From Helianthus annuus (Eukaryota; Streptophyta; Magnoliopsida; Asterales; Asteraceae), in NCBI RefSeq assembly GCF_002127325.2, contig NC_035433.2, forward strand, positions 91,714,033-91,778,032: DNA of 64,000 nucleotides, in the 5' to 3' direction. The translations under genes were made by a program, and so were the position numbers. The notes under the pieces were generated by a model. It worked only from the letters and a program-made list of their open reading frames with translations, was not told where the DNA came from and searched no databases. How positions within the stretch are numbered: position 1 is the stretch's first letter; every line of letters starts with the position of its first letter. This document shows positions 1 to 9,129 of the stretch, piece after piece.

Positions 1-2317
1 CTTTTCCCATCATCTTCACACTAGAATTTCTACCCTAGCCTTGTGCTAGTAGTAAGTCTTATTACACCTTGCTTCATTTAGTTCTTAGTCAAGATATGTA
101 GTATGATGATATTGTTTAAATCACAAAAGAATAAGAATACTAAAAGATGTTAAAACAAGAATAATGAACATAAAAGTTTACTTGAAGATGAAATATGACT
201 AGTTTGATGTTGTTATGAGTATGTTGTTATTTCATGATGATTCTTGGTTGTAGGAGGATAATCACCATAAAAGTCTTGTTAAATAAATTTAGAAGCATGA
301 TGTAACAAGAATAGGAAGTGGTTATGTACTACATAAATAACCACCTTCTAAGTTAGTCATGAACTTGAATAAAAAGAGATTTTTCTAAAACATAAGTGAA
401 CTAGTAGATTGGTGACCATGTTGATTCAAGTTTACTAGAAGCTTTTTCTAAGTAAACCAAGTTAGGAAAGCGGTTTTTTTTGGAAAAATCATAACTTTAC
501 ATAAATTTACACTATTTTAATAAATAAAATAAACGTAAGAACATTTATTTACAAAAAGAGTTCTAGAAGTTAATTTTTGTAAATATTGATTACAAGTTGC
601 GAAAATGTAACTCGTTTAAGAAAGTGATTTTTAACGAAATAAATACACTTTGGAAGGTAACTAAGCCTACTAAAGGCTTCACTATGTTTCTACGCGTTTT
701 CGGGAAATATCAAGTTCATGACTATAGTATAACACACATATTTTTGCTCTTGGTAAAGTAAGAATTGATTATTGATGATTGTTGGTTGATTTTGAAAAGA
801 AAATGATATGCTAGTAAGCATGGACACTCCCGTTTTAGGGGAAACTCTGGCGAAATTTTAAAAAAATCTCTAGACTTAGAAAAATTATTTTCTAACAAGT
901 ATTTAGAAAATATATTGACTTGTTTTTCGGAAGTAAACTTCGCCATACAATTTATTACAAAACTCCAAAGTGTTGGAGGTGGGTTTTCTAAAATAAAGGC
1001 GAATAAATATATATTAATAATATATATTTGACAGTAAAACACTTGTGTGATTATATTATTTATTTTGGGGTAAATATTATTTGGTTGCACAATAGTAAAT
1101 ATATTATTTTTGAGAAAAATATATATATTTTGGGTTATATGGATTTCGATAAATATGTTGAATGTATTTTTCTTAAGTGGGACTTAAAAATATATAATGT
1201 CAATACTCTAAATCACAAGATACATGTATAAATACCCCCATACTTGGGAAGGAAATACACATATAGATACTTGAGAAGTGTAGATACGAAATAGTTGCCT
1301 AACTATTTTCCTAAATACAAGGGTTAGTTAAAATAATTATTATTTTAACAAGTATAATACCAAAGTAACGCAACTCAAAACACTAAACCCTAAGCCAAGG
1401 CACGGCCCATTCGTCTAATAGACATTGGGACGTGTAGGTCGTCACGCAGCAGTTTGAGTTTGAGATTGACATTTCTGGATACGCACTTCAGTGAGTTCAT
1501 GTCCCCCTTTTCTCTTCACTGTTTTCAGTTTTATACTTCGGGGGTGAAATACATGCGACAATTATTACAAACATTTATTTACATGGTATGGTTAGCGTAG
1601 GGATGGTTTATACTACTAGATCATGTGAGGGGTGGGTACAACACTCGAGGCCATTAATCCTCGTTGTAGGACCGAGGGGCACAAGAGTGATAGATCTATT
1701 TGGGTGTAGCGAGCCCACACCCGTGAGGCCGGGGAGGCCCATAGAGGTGACTGTGTCTTACAGCCGAAGCCCGGTAACAAATTTGCTAGGTTTGAGTTTC
1801 CCTGCACTTTCTCACACATACAAGTGGCTTTGCAACCCATTGGTGATCTCTTTTTCCTTATTGCTACATACCAGGGACTTTTACACATACTTTGAAGGTT
1901 TATACATACTCACTTTTACATGAACTCGCTCAACTTTTTGTTGATTTTTCAAACTACATGTATTTTAGGAAATTAAGGGATCTGGCAAGGTATGCATCTC
2001 CGTCAAGCTGCGTAAGGAAAATGATGTCATCCGAGTTTAGGGATTGTGACTTTTGCCTGGATGAGTCACAAGTCTTAAACTGTGTTTTTATTTCATGTCT
2101 TTCGTTATGTCGTTGAACATGTTTTCATTATGTCATGGTTGTATTTGGTTTGTCATGTCAACTTTAAAAAACAATGTTGTCGTGTTAACTTTTCAAACTT
2201 GAATGAATGGATGAACATCATGGTTTTATTTTCATATAGCATTGTTGTGATAATTGCTATGGTATTAAGAAGTCACACCAAATAAACTCACGCTTCCGCA
2301 AAATTCAGGGTGTGACA
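1..2317 (+). repeat. G1 5' LTR, right two thirds
   Basis: Near-identical to 17872-20190, with scattered substitutions and small indels. It ends GGGTGTGACA just before the primer-binding site, the same end as the right LTR. A TATA-like TATAAATA lies at 1227-1234 (19100-19107 in the right LTR). Short open frames inside it at 1588-1923 and 1892-2285 recur in the other LTR but resemble no known protein, so I do not call them genes. Confidence 0.93.
1227..1234 (+). promoter_or_regulatory. TATA box of G1 LTR
   Basis: TATAAATA followed by a C-run, conserved in both LTR copies (second copy 19100-19107). Transcription would be expected about 30 bases downstream, which would place most of the right part of the LTR in R-U5. 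The start site is inferred, not seen. Confidence 0.55.
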
Positions 2318-2320
2318 GCT

Positions 2321-2332
2321 TGGTATCAGAGC
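2321..2332 (+). other. G1 primer-binding site
   Basis: TGGTATCAGAGC, three bases after the LTR end, is the usual plant primer-binding site complementary to the 3' end of initiator tRNA-Met. It fixes the LTR end and the element orientation. Confidence 0.9.
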
Positions 2333-2489
2333 ATTGATCATAGTGAACTAGGATTCCTTCTCGAGTCTAGACTATGATCACTAGGGCTCTCACGAAAACA
2401 TTTTTACATTGCATACATTACGTCCAGATCCAGGATACAAAACATTTTTACGAACAAAAAGTACGAGCACTTTTTTTCACAATTTATGG

Positions 2490-2662
2490 TTCAGTCTTAG
2501 GGACTGAGGGAGTTCAGCCCTAAAGGCTGGGGAGGTTCAGTCATGAAGACTGAGGGGCCAATCTTAGAGATTGGGGAGGTTTTGGTCTTAGAGGCCAGGG
2601 AGTTGGTTTGAGAGACTAGGAGGTTCAGTCTGAGAGGCTGGGAGGGTAGTCTAGTAAGACTA
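2490..2662 (+). other. Array of eight tandem short hairpins in G1 leader
   Basis: Eight consecutive units of about 20-25 bases each hold a 5-6 bp stem, a 4-5 base loop and a G-rich linker. Stems in order: CAGTC/GACTG at 2492-2506, CAGCC/GGCTG at 2515-2529, CAGTC/GACTG at 2538-2552, CCAATC/GATTGG at 2558-2574, TGGTC/GGCCA at 2583-2597, TGGTT/GACTA at 2604-2618, CAGTC/GGCTG at 2626-2640 and TAGTCT/AGACTA at 2647-2662. The stems change in sequence but keep pairing; most loops are variants of TTAGA or TGAGA. The array lies between the primer-binding site and the first ORF, where genomic RNA packaging or translation signals normally lie. Function is not known. Confidence 0.8.
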
Positions 2663-2754
2663 GGATGATTATTTGTTTGCTTTATTGCGACTAACGTGTT
2701 TATTTGACTTTATGATTGATATGTGTGCATATATGTGATTGTGTTACAGACATT

Positions 2755-4327
2755 ATGGTTTTATCGTCAGACACAGGGATATCCGACACGCTAGACCCCA
2801 TGGCGATCGTATCAGATGACGAGATTCAGTCAGAGCGAGAGGTCTACACATCCGACACCACCAGCACTGATGACGATGACTTCCAGCCGTTCGTGCTACC
2901 TGACGTCAAAGTTGAGCCTGCTGATGGCCTTCCTGCCGGGGATTTACCGCTTGCGGTGATCCCTGCTCCTATACCGCTTGCTGCTTACCCAGTAGTAGAT
3001 ATGCCCCTCGATGTCGTTTCTGACGACGACATCGATCTGTTTGAGGAGGATCCGCCTGAGGCTGACTATGAGGGTGGGGCCCCTATTGTTGCTGATGATA
3101 TTCTTCCCATTGAGGCCCCTGTGGAGGAGCATCCTGTTGGTTCACCTGTCCCAGATTCATTTGAGTCTGTGGCGTCTGCATCTTTGCACGACCGGGGAGT
3201 GCAGCATCACTCTCCTGACGCCGACCCAGACATGGCGTCATCAGCTGCACCTGCTCCCGCACACGAGTACGAGTTTGACCACGAGGTCGATGATGATTTA
3301 GATCCCGTCTTTCCCCCTGATTTTGAATCAAGTTCATTCACTTGAATCAGCCCCTAGAGGCACCCGTAGCTCCCATCGATCCTTTGTTTGACGACCATGC
3401 TGACTTCGATATGGATCTTGTTGACCCGGAGCCTGTTGTGGCCCCAGAGCCTTTAGCTGCTCCTGACCCTGCATTAGAGCATGACCCTGTTCAAGATGAT
3501 GCACCAGCCATTGCACCCTTTGTTGATGATGTACCCGTTGCTGACGTTCCTGTTGATGCTCCACTCTTGATAGAGGATCCTGTTGTTGCACCATTTCCTG
3601 ATCCTGTGCCGGTGATGTTTGACCGTGCACCTTTTTCTACTCATGTAGATCCACGTTACGCCGACACCCGTAACGGGTGGATCGATGACGATGACGATTA
3701 TCCACCATTTGTGTTCCCTGTTACACCCCCAGTAGCACATGTGTCTGCACCCACTGATGTTCCTTTGTTTCCCCCACACACCACGGATGTTCACTGCACT
3801 GATCTACCTATCACGTTTCTTCAGGACATACCGCCGCCGCGTCCTGGAGAGGGGTCATCTAGGCAGCCGCCTGTTCCTGTTCCACCCATGCTGTCATCAC
3901 CTTTACCGTTCACATCACAGTTTCCTTCTGTTGCACCACCTACTGCACCATCGTTCATGCCATCGAGCGAGCCATTCTTATGGACTACGCCCCCTATCAT
4001 GCCACTGTCTGACCCGTACCACCCGTACCATGTTGGGTACTCTATGGAGGACATCCTTAAATCCTTGATGATATAGCAGGATGCATTGACGCGCCGTATT
4101 CAGGATTTGGAGAGAGCTCCATGTCCATCCTGTCATTGTCAGACCCGTTTGCAGCATCACACCCTCCGCGTCCACTTTCCCCCGACTCAGACGCTCGCTT
4201 TTGGACTTCTGAGCAGCAGATAGCATATCTGCTGCGCGTCTGTCGTGCTTTAGAGGAGGACTGGTTACATATGCATCGCTTGCTCTTTTCTCATTTTCCT
4301 CCTCCTCCTCCTCCGCCATCAGCATAG
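2755..4327 (+). pseudogene. G1 accessory ORF upstream of gag, acidic Pro/Asp/Val-rich, frameshifted
   Basis: The first ATG is at 2755. Frame one runs to a stop at 3343-3345; the same style of protein continues in a second frame from about 3342 to 4076, and a third stretch with a SDARFWTSEQQIAYLLRV-like segment and a proline run lies at 4121-4327. I read this as one ORF of about 520 residues broken by a frameshift near 3330-3345, a stop at 4074-4076 and another shift before 4121. The product is very acidic, rich in Asp, Pro, Val and Ala, with many DPV and PAPI-type words and no recognisable domain. Extra ORFs between the LTR and gag are known in large plant Ty3 elements, but I cannot assign a function. 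Low complexity makes antisense frames look open too; those are shadows. Confidence 0.7.
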
Positions 4328-4734
4328 GCATTTTGATTCGATGCAGGTAGACTTTTGGTGAGAAGACCGCGATTGTGCAGACTATACAGTTTTTGAAGAC
4401 CACATTTTGATGTCTTGACTTTTGATGTTTAGTTTTGGTTGTTGTTGTAGATGACAAGATTGTTCGGACAAGGGCGATGTGGCCCTTAGTCACTGTTGAT
4501 GTACGATACAGTTATGAACTTGTAAACATTACATTGTGGTCTTGATTTCATGATAGTGCAATCGCAGTATTCTCATTATATGTGAGGTTGGATTGATTGT
4601 TTTAATTTTATAACACGAGATGCTATGTGCTTAATTTATTTATAACATGAGATGTTATGTGCTTAATGAATGTTATTATGTATGCATACTATTTACTTAC
4701 TATGACCTGACCAACGTGAAACATCTTTTAGAAG
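4328..4734 (+). other. G1 spacer between accessory ORF and gag
   Basis: AT-rich with no coding frame. It holds a near-perfect direct repeat of about 26 bases (4611-4636 and 4651-4676, units built on GAGATGYTATGTGCTTAAT), the second of which can also form an ATAACAT/ATGTTAT hairpin. It may be the 5' untranslated part of the gag message. Confidence 0.5.
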
Positions 4735-7042
4735 ATGCCTCCAAGACGTGACCCGCGCATGCCCACTAATGAGGCAGAACTCTAAGGGATCATTGCGGTA
4801 GCTATCGCGCAATACGCTGCTTCTCATGCAGAAACGAGTGGAAATATCTTGCATAACCACGGCAATAACAATCCACCCAATGGTAATGTTAAGTCGTTTG
4901 GGATATACTATGATACATTTGGATATTTATAGCATGTTCGCTAATACCATTTGTAAATTCTAACGTATGTGCAGGGTGTACTTACAAGCAATTTCTCGAC
5001 TGCAAGCCCGTGAACTTCGACGGCACAGGAGGTGCTGTTGCGTTTGTTAGATGGGCAGAGAAGACTGAATCTGTCCTTAGAATGAGCAAGTGTGCTCCCG
5101 AGCAACAAATGACCTACATCTCAGGGCTGTTTTTGGATGGAGCCCTATCTTGGTGGAATTTGCAAGTGCAAACTTTGGGTGAAGCTGTTGCTTATGCGTT
5201 GTCATGGAATGAGCTGAAGGAGCTCATGAGAAGGAAGTACTGCTCACGTGCTGAAATTCAGAAGCTAGAGACTGAATTCTGGCATCTGAAAATGGAAGGT
5301 TCCAAGATTGCTGAGTATGTTCAAAGATTTCACGATTTGTCCCATGTAGTGCCGTACATGGTCATACCGGAGTTCAAACGTATTGAGCGCTTTATCTGGG
5401 GATTGGCACCTCAGATCATGAGTATGGTTACTACGTCCAAGCCTACAACCATCACAGAAGCCATAGATCTCAGTGTGGCTCTTACTGAGGAAGCTATTCG
5501 ATTGAACAAGTTTTCAGTGTCTGAGCAGAAGAAGAAAGAGACTCATGTGGAGTCGTCTGGTGAAAATAAAAGGAAATTTTCAAACTTCAAGCAAGGTACC
5601 AGCAATGTGAACAAGAAGGGTGAATCAAGCACATTGGCCAGAGCTGTAACCGGTGTTGAGAACAAAGGGAAGGGTTACATGGGTACTCTGCCCAAGTGTA
5701 ATACGTGCCAGCGCCATCATACTGGCCAATGCAGATTGAGGAAGTGTGAATCATGTGGAAGGAACGACCACACGAAGGATACGTGTTGGGCCGGAACTGG
5801 TGCTGGGCGTACTGGTAATAGAGGTTATGGGAATGGTAATGGAAACCGCCAGCAGGGAGGAAACGGCGGAAATGGAAACCGGGGAAACGTTGCGAATCAA
5901 GTTGGGAATGGGAATCGCAGCCAAAACAACACTCAAGCTGGAAACGGAAGTGGTAATGGTCAAGGACCGGGCTGTTTTAACTGTGGAGAAGTTGGGCACT
6001 TTAAGAAGGAATGCCCAAAGCTGAATCAAGCCCGTGGAAGAGTGTTTAACATTGGAGCAAGGGAAGTGCGCCAGGATCCCAACGTTGTCACTGGTACGTT
6101 CCCTATAAATCGACGATTTGCATCTGTTCTGTTTGATACTGGTGCTGACTATAGCTTTGTATCGTTAGAATTTAAGAACATGCTTGGGTTAACTGCTAGT
6201 AAGTTAGATGTTCCGTACTCAATTGAACTGGCTAATGGAAAGCTAGTTGAAGCGAATGAAGTTGTCCGAGGATGCGTAATTGAGCTGGGAGAACGCGAGT
6301 TCACTTTGGATCTACTACCAGTCGAGTTGGGAAGCTTCGATGTGGTAGTAGGGATGGATTGGTTGTCAAGCAACAAAGCCGAGATTGTTTGTCACGAAAA
6401 GACCATTCGCATCCCAATAGAAGATGGAGAAACGATCGCGGTTCACGGAGAGAAGCGCGATACGCCTCTGAGAATCATTAGTTATCTGAAAGCTAGAAAG
6501 CATTTACAGAAGGGATGGGTTGCCTTCTTGGCACACATCGTGGATAAGGAAGCTGCTGAGCCAAAGATCGAAGACATTCCAGTCGTAAAGGAGTATCCTG
6601 AAGTTTTCCCAGAAGACTTGCCAGGATTACCGCCGCAAAGACAAGTCTTCCCAGAAGACTTAGTTCCAGGCGCCGCGCCTGTGGCTAAGGCTCCCTACCG
6701 ACTTGCGCCTTCGGAGATGCAGGAGTTGTCGACGCAACTTCAGGAGTTGTTAGACAAGGGATTCATCAGACCAAGTGTCTCACCTTGGGGAGCTCCAGTT
6801 ATGTTTGTTAAGAAGAAAGATCGTAGCTTTCGCATGTGTATCGACTACCGAGAACTAAACAAGCTGACAATCAAGAATAGATATCCTCTGCCGCAAATTG
6901 ATGACCTATTTAATCAGTTGCAAGGTTCAAGTTTCTACTCAAAGATCGATTTGCGATCAGGATATCATCAGTTGAGAATTCAAGAGGAAAGTATTCCCAA
7001 GACCGCTTTAGAACTCGATATGGACATTACGAGTTTCTGGTA
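4735..7042 (+). pseudogene. gag-pol: G1 gag, protease and first half of reverse transcriptase
   Basis: The likely start is the ATG at 4735 (MPPRRDPRMP). Joining 4882 to 4975 across a GT-AG intron keeps the frame into the long Gag frame ([11 protein letters not shown], then a retrotransposon Gag core with a LSWWN-type segment). A TAA at 4783-4785 stops exon 1 after 16 codons. Zinc-binding clusters lie near 5697-5790, and a CCHC knuckle C-x2-C-x4-H-x4-C at about 5974-6015. The aspartic protease motif DTGA is at 6135-6146. RT begins near 6640 ([24 protein letters not shown]). The frame is lost by a one-base deletion near 7004-7010, just before [10 protein letters not shown], and ends at a stop at 7041-7043. 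Gag would form the particle, protease would process it and RT would copy the RNA; this copy cannot do so. Confidence 0.9.
4883..4974 (+). other. Predicted 92-base intron within G1 gag
   Basis: GT at 4883 and AG at 4973-4974, with a TATGTGCAG acceptor and an AT-rich interior. Removing it joins AAT-G to GG-TGT exactly in frame and links the ATG at 4735 to the Gag body. Read through, the sequence hits stops. No transcript evidence is available here. Confidence 0.6.
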
Positions 7043-7624
7043 ATGCCGTTTGGGTTGACAAACGCGCCAGCTATTTTTATGGATTTAATGAATAGAGTTT
7101 GTAAGCCGTACCTCAACAAGTTTGTGATTGTGTTCATCGATGATATTTTGATCTACTCGAAGACGAAGGATGAGCACGGACAACATTTAAGAGCTATTTT
7201 GGAGTTACTTAAAAAAGGAAAGCTGTATGCCAAGTTCTCGAAGTGCGAGTTCCGGTTACGTGAAGTCCAATTCCTTGGACATGTGGTTAATGGAGATGGA
7301 ATCCATGTGGATCCAACAAAGATCGAAGCAATAAAGAATTGGGAAACTCCAAAGACGCCAACCGAGATTCGTCAATTCTTAGGTTTGGCTGGTTACTATC
7401 GAAGGTTCATTGAGGATTTCTCAAAAATCGCTCAACCTTTGACTTCCCTCACGCAGAAAGACAAGAAGTTCGATTGGGGAGTCAAACAAGAAGAAGCGTT
7501 CCAGTTATTGAAGAACAAGCTTTGTGACGCACCGATCTTACCGCTACCCGAAGGAACAGACTATTTCGTGGTATATTGTGATGCCTCGCGTCAAGGTTTA
7601 GGATGCATGTTGATGCAGCGATAG
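7043..7624 (+). pseudogene. pol: G1 reverse transcriptase C-terminal part and RNase H start
   Basis: The frame resumes at [15 protein letters not shown]. The RT catalytic box FIDD is at 7133-7144, followed by the thumb ([16 protein letters not shown]). The RNase H start, YCDAS, is near 7575-7590. A stop at 7622-7624 ends the frame, after which similar coding sequence continues in the same frame, so this is a nonsense mutation, not a natural end. It belongs to the same polyprotein as 4735-7042. Confidence 0.9.
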
Positions 7625-8160
7625 AAAGTTATAGAATATGCTTCTCGCCAACCAAAGGTTCACGAGAAAAATTATACCACGCATGACTTGGAATTAGGCG
7701 CGGTGATATTCGCATTAAAGATCTGGCGACATTATTTGTATGGTACGCGATGTACAGTCTTCACTGATCATAAGAGCCTGCAGCACATATTCGATCAGAA
7801 GGAACTTAACATGAGATAAAGACGCTGGGTTATGTGGTCACCGATGCCCTAAGTCGAAAAGAAAGGATCAAGCCCATAAGGGTTAGGGCTTTGGAAATGA
7901 TTGTCCAGATAGATCTCTCATTGCACATTCGTGCCGCGCAGAGAGAAGCTCTGAAAGAAAGAAATATTAAGGACGAATATCTCCGTGGAATGGAGAAGCA
8001 GTTGGTACCAAACGAGGAAGGAACTTTATGCTTTATGAAACGGATTTGGGTTCCTCTGTTTGGTGGATTGAGGAAGGTTATTTTCGATGAAGCGCACAAG
8101 TCACGGTACTCTATTCATCCGGGAGCGGATAAAATGTACCAAGATCTTAAGGATTATTAT
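7625..8160 (+). pseudogene. pol: G1 RNase H end and integrase zinc-finger start
   Basis: Starting at 7625, [28 protein letters not shown] and [11 protein letters not shown] are RNase H; a TAA follows at 7817-7819 (after ELNMR). Between RRWV (near 7830) and TDALSRK (near 7840) the usual linker of about 20 residues is missing, which suggests a small deletion with a change of frame. From 7834 the integrase N-terminal part is open (DALSRKERIKP, EAHKSRYSIHPGADKMYQDL), holding the histidines of the HHCC finger, and stops being G1 sequence at 8160 where A is inserted. Confidence 0.85.
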
Positions 8161-8591
8161 TGTTGGTGCAGTCATCTGTCGTCTTCGTCTTATGTCGATT
8201 CTCGGGTTTGTTACAGATCTGATCAAGCAAGAAATCAAGAAAATGGTAGCTGGCCGTTTGAAGTCAAAGCTGGCCGTTTGAAGAGGAGCTGTCCGTTTGA
8301 GTAGTGATAGTTTGAGAGTATCCGTTTGAATGTTAGGTGACCATTTGAAGCATGTTCAAACGGTCAGGTCATGTCTATATATAGTTCTCAAACGGTTTCA
8401 TTTGTAACGATTGGAAAACTGATACCGAGGTGCTGCCGGTAGTTTCTTGTACTGTAATCACTGTCATATCAATAGAAAAGAGGTTTAAAGTGTAATCAAG
8501 CTGTTTTAAAGTGCGTTTCTTAGTATTCCGCCTCTGAAACGTACAAGAGCTCTTCCGAACGACTCATTCAGGTCGCGAAACCGATCCTACA
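8161..8591 (+). repeat. A 5' LTR
   Basis: 431 bases, matching 15077-15507 with six substitutions. It holds six direct copies of a GTTTGA-core motif (mostly CCGTTTGAA) and two inverted copies clustered upstream of the TATA box, then CTATATATAG at 8375-8384 and a likely polyadenylation region in the right third. Confidence 0.95.
8339..8384 (+). promoter_or_regulatory. Inverted GTTTGAA motif and TATA box in A LTR
   Basis: 8339-8349 and 8355-8365 are inverted copies of GACCGTTTGAA around the five-base centre GCATG (one mismatch here, perfect at 15255-15281 in the 3' LTR). The TATA box CTATATATAG is at 8375-8384. This spacing suggests an upstream promoter element or a protein-binding palindrome. 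Confidence 0.6.
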
Positions 8592-8593
8592 AT

Positions 8594-8605
8594 TGGTATC
8601 AGAGC
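8594..8605 (+). other. A primer-binding site
   Basis: TGGTATCAGAGC two bases after the LTR, complementary to initiator tRNA-Met. The same site follows the left LTR of B, C and (on the minus strand) D. Confidence 0.9.
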
Positions 8606-8789
8606 TCAGGACAAGGAGTTCTTGCCATTTTCAGCTTGGAAATCTGATTTTCTACACCTTCTGTTCAAAACCGATACTTTTTACGGTCAAAATCAGCTTA
8701 AATCTTCACATTAGGCTCGGAATGGATAACTGACAAAGCCTTGAAAGTTTCAGACTGAAAATCAAAGTAAAATCGATAGAAAATTGTCT

Positions 8790-9113
8790 GTCCGTTTGAA
8801 ATCATTCGACAAAATGATAACGTCATAGACCTTCCGTTTGAAAAATCAGCTCCTGTCGTTTGAAACAAGGTCTATCGTTTGAACTGATCGTTTGAATCAG
8901 TATCCCATCGTTTGAAATTGGTTTCCATCGTTTGAAAGCATCCTCCGTTTGAACCTATTGTTTGAAATCAGCTTCTGTCGTTTGAAGAACACACTATTGT
9001 TTGAAAATAGATCTTGTCGTTTGAAAAGTTCACCGTCGTTTGAAACTGTCACGTTTGAAGGTCCACCGTTTGAACCAACTACCGTTTGAATCTGTGTTGT
9101 CTGTTTGAAAACT
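8790..9113 (+). repeat. A leader array of 17 GTTTGAA motifs
   Basis: Within about 320 bases I count 17 copies of GTTTGAA, 14 of them CGTTTGAA, separated by variable 8-30 base spacers, all in the same orientation, ending just before the gag ATG at 9130. The same word is clustered in the LTR of this element. Spacer sequence is not conserved, so this is not a simple tandem repeat. Confidence 0.85.
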
Positions 9114-9129
9114 GTTTAGTTTGTGAAAT

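Noticed and set aside
1588..2285. Three short frames repeated in both G1 LTRs (again at 19461-19989)
   Set aside because: Their conservation is explained by the LTR pair; no start context or domain and many substitutions. Noise within an LTR is the simpler reading.
8790..9113. CRISPR-like array of regularly recurring CGTTTGAA
   Set aside because: Repeats are 8 bases, spacers range from about 8 to 30 bases, the setting is a plant retrotransposon leader and there are no cas genes.
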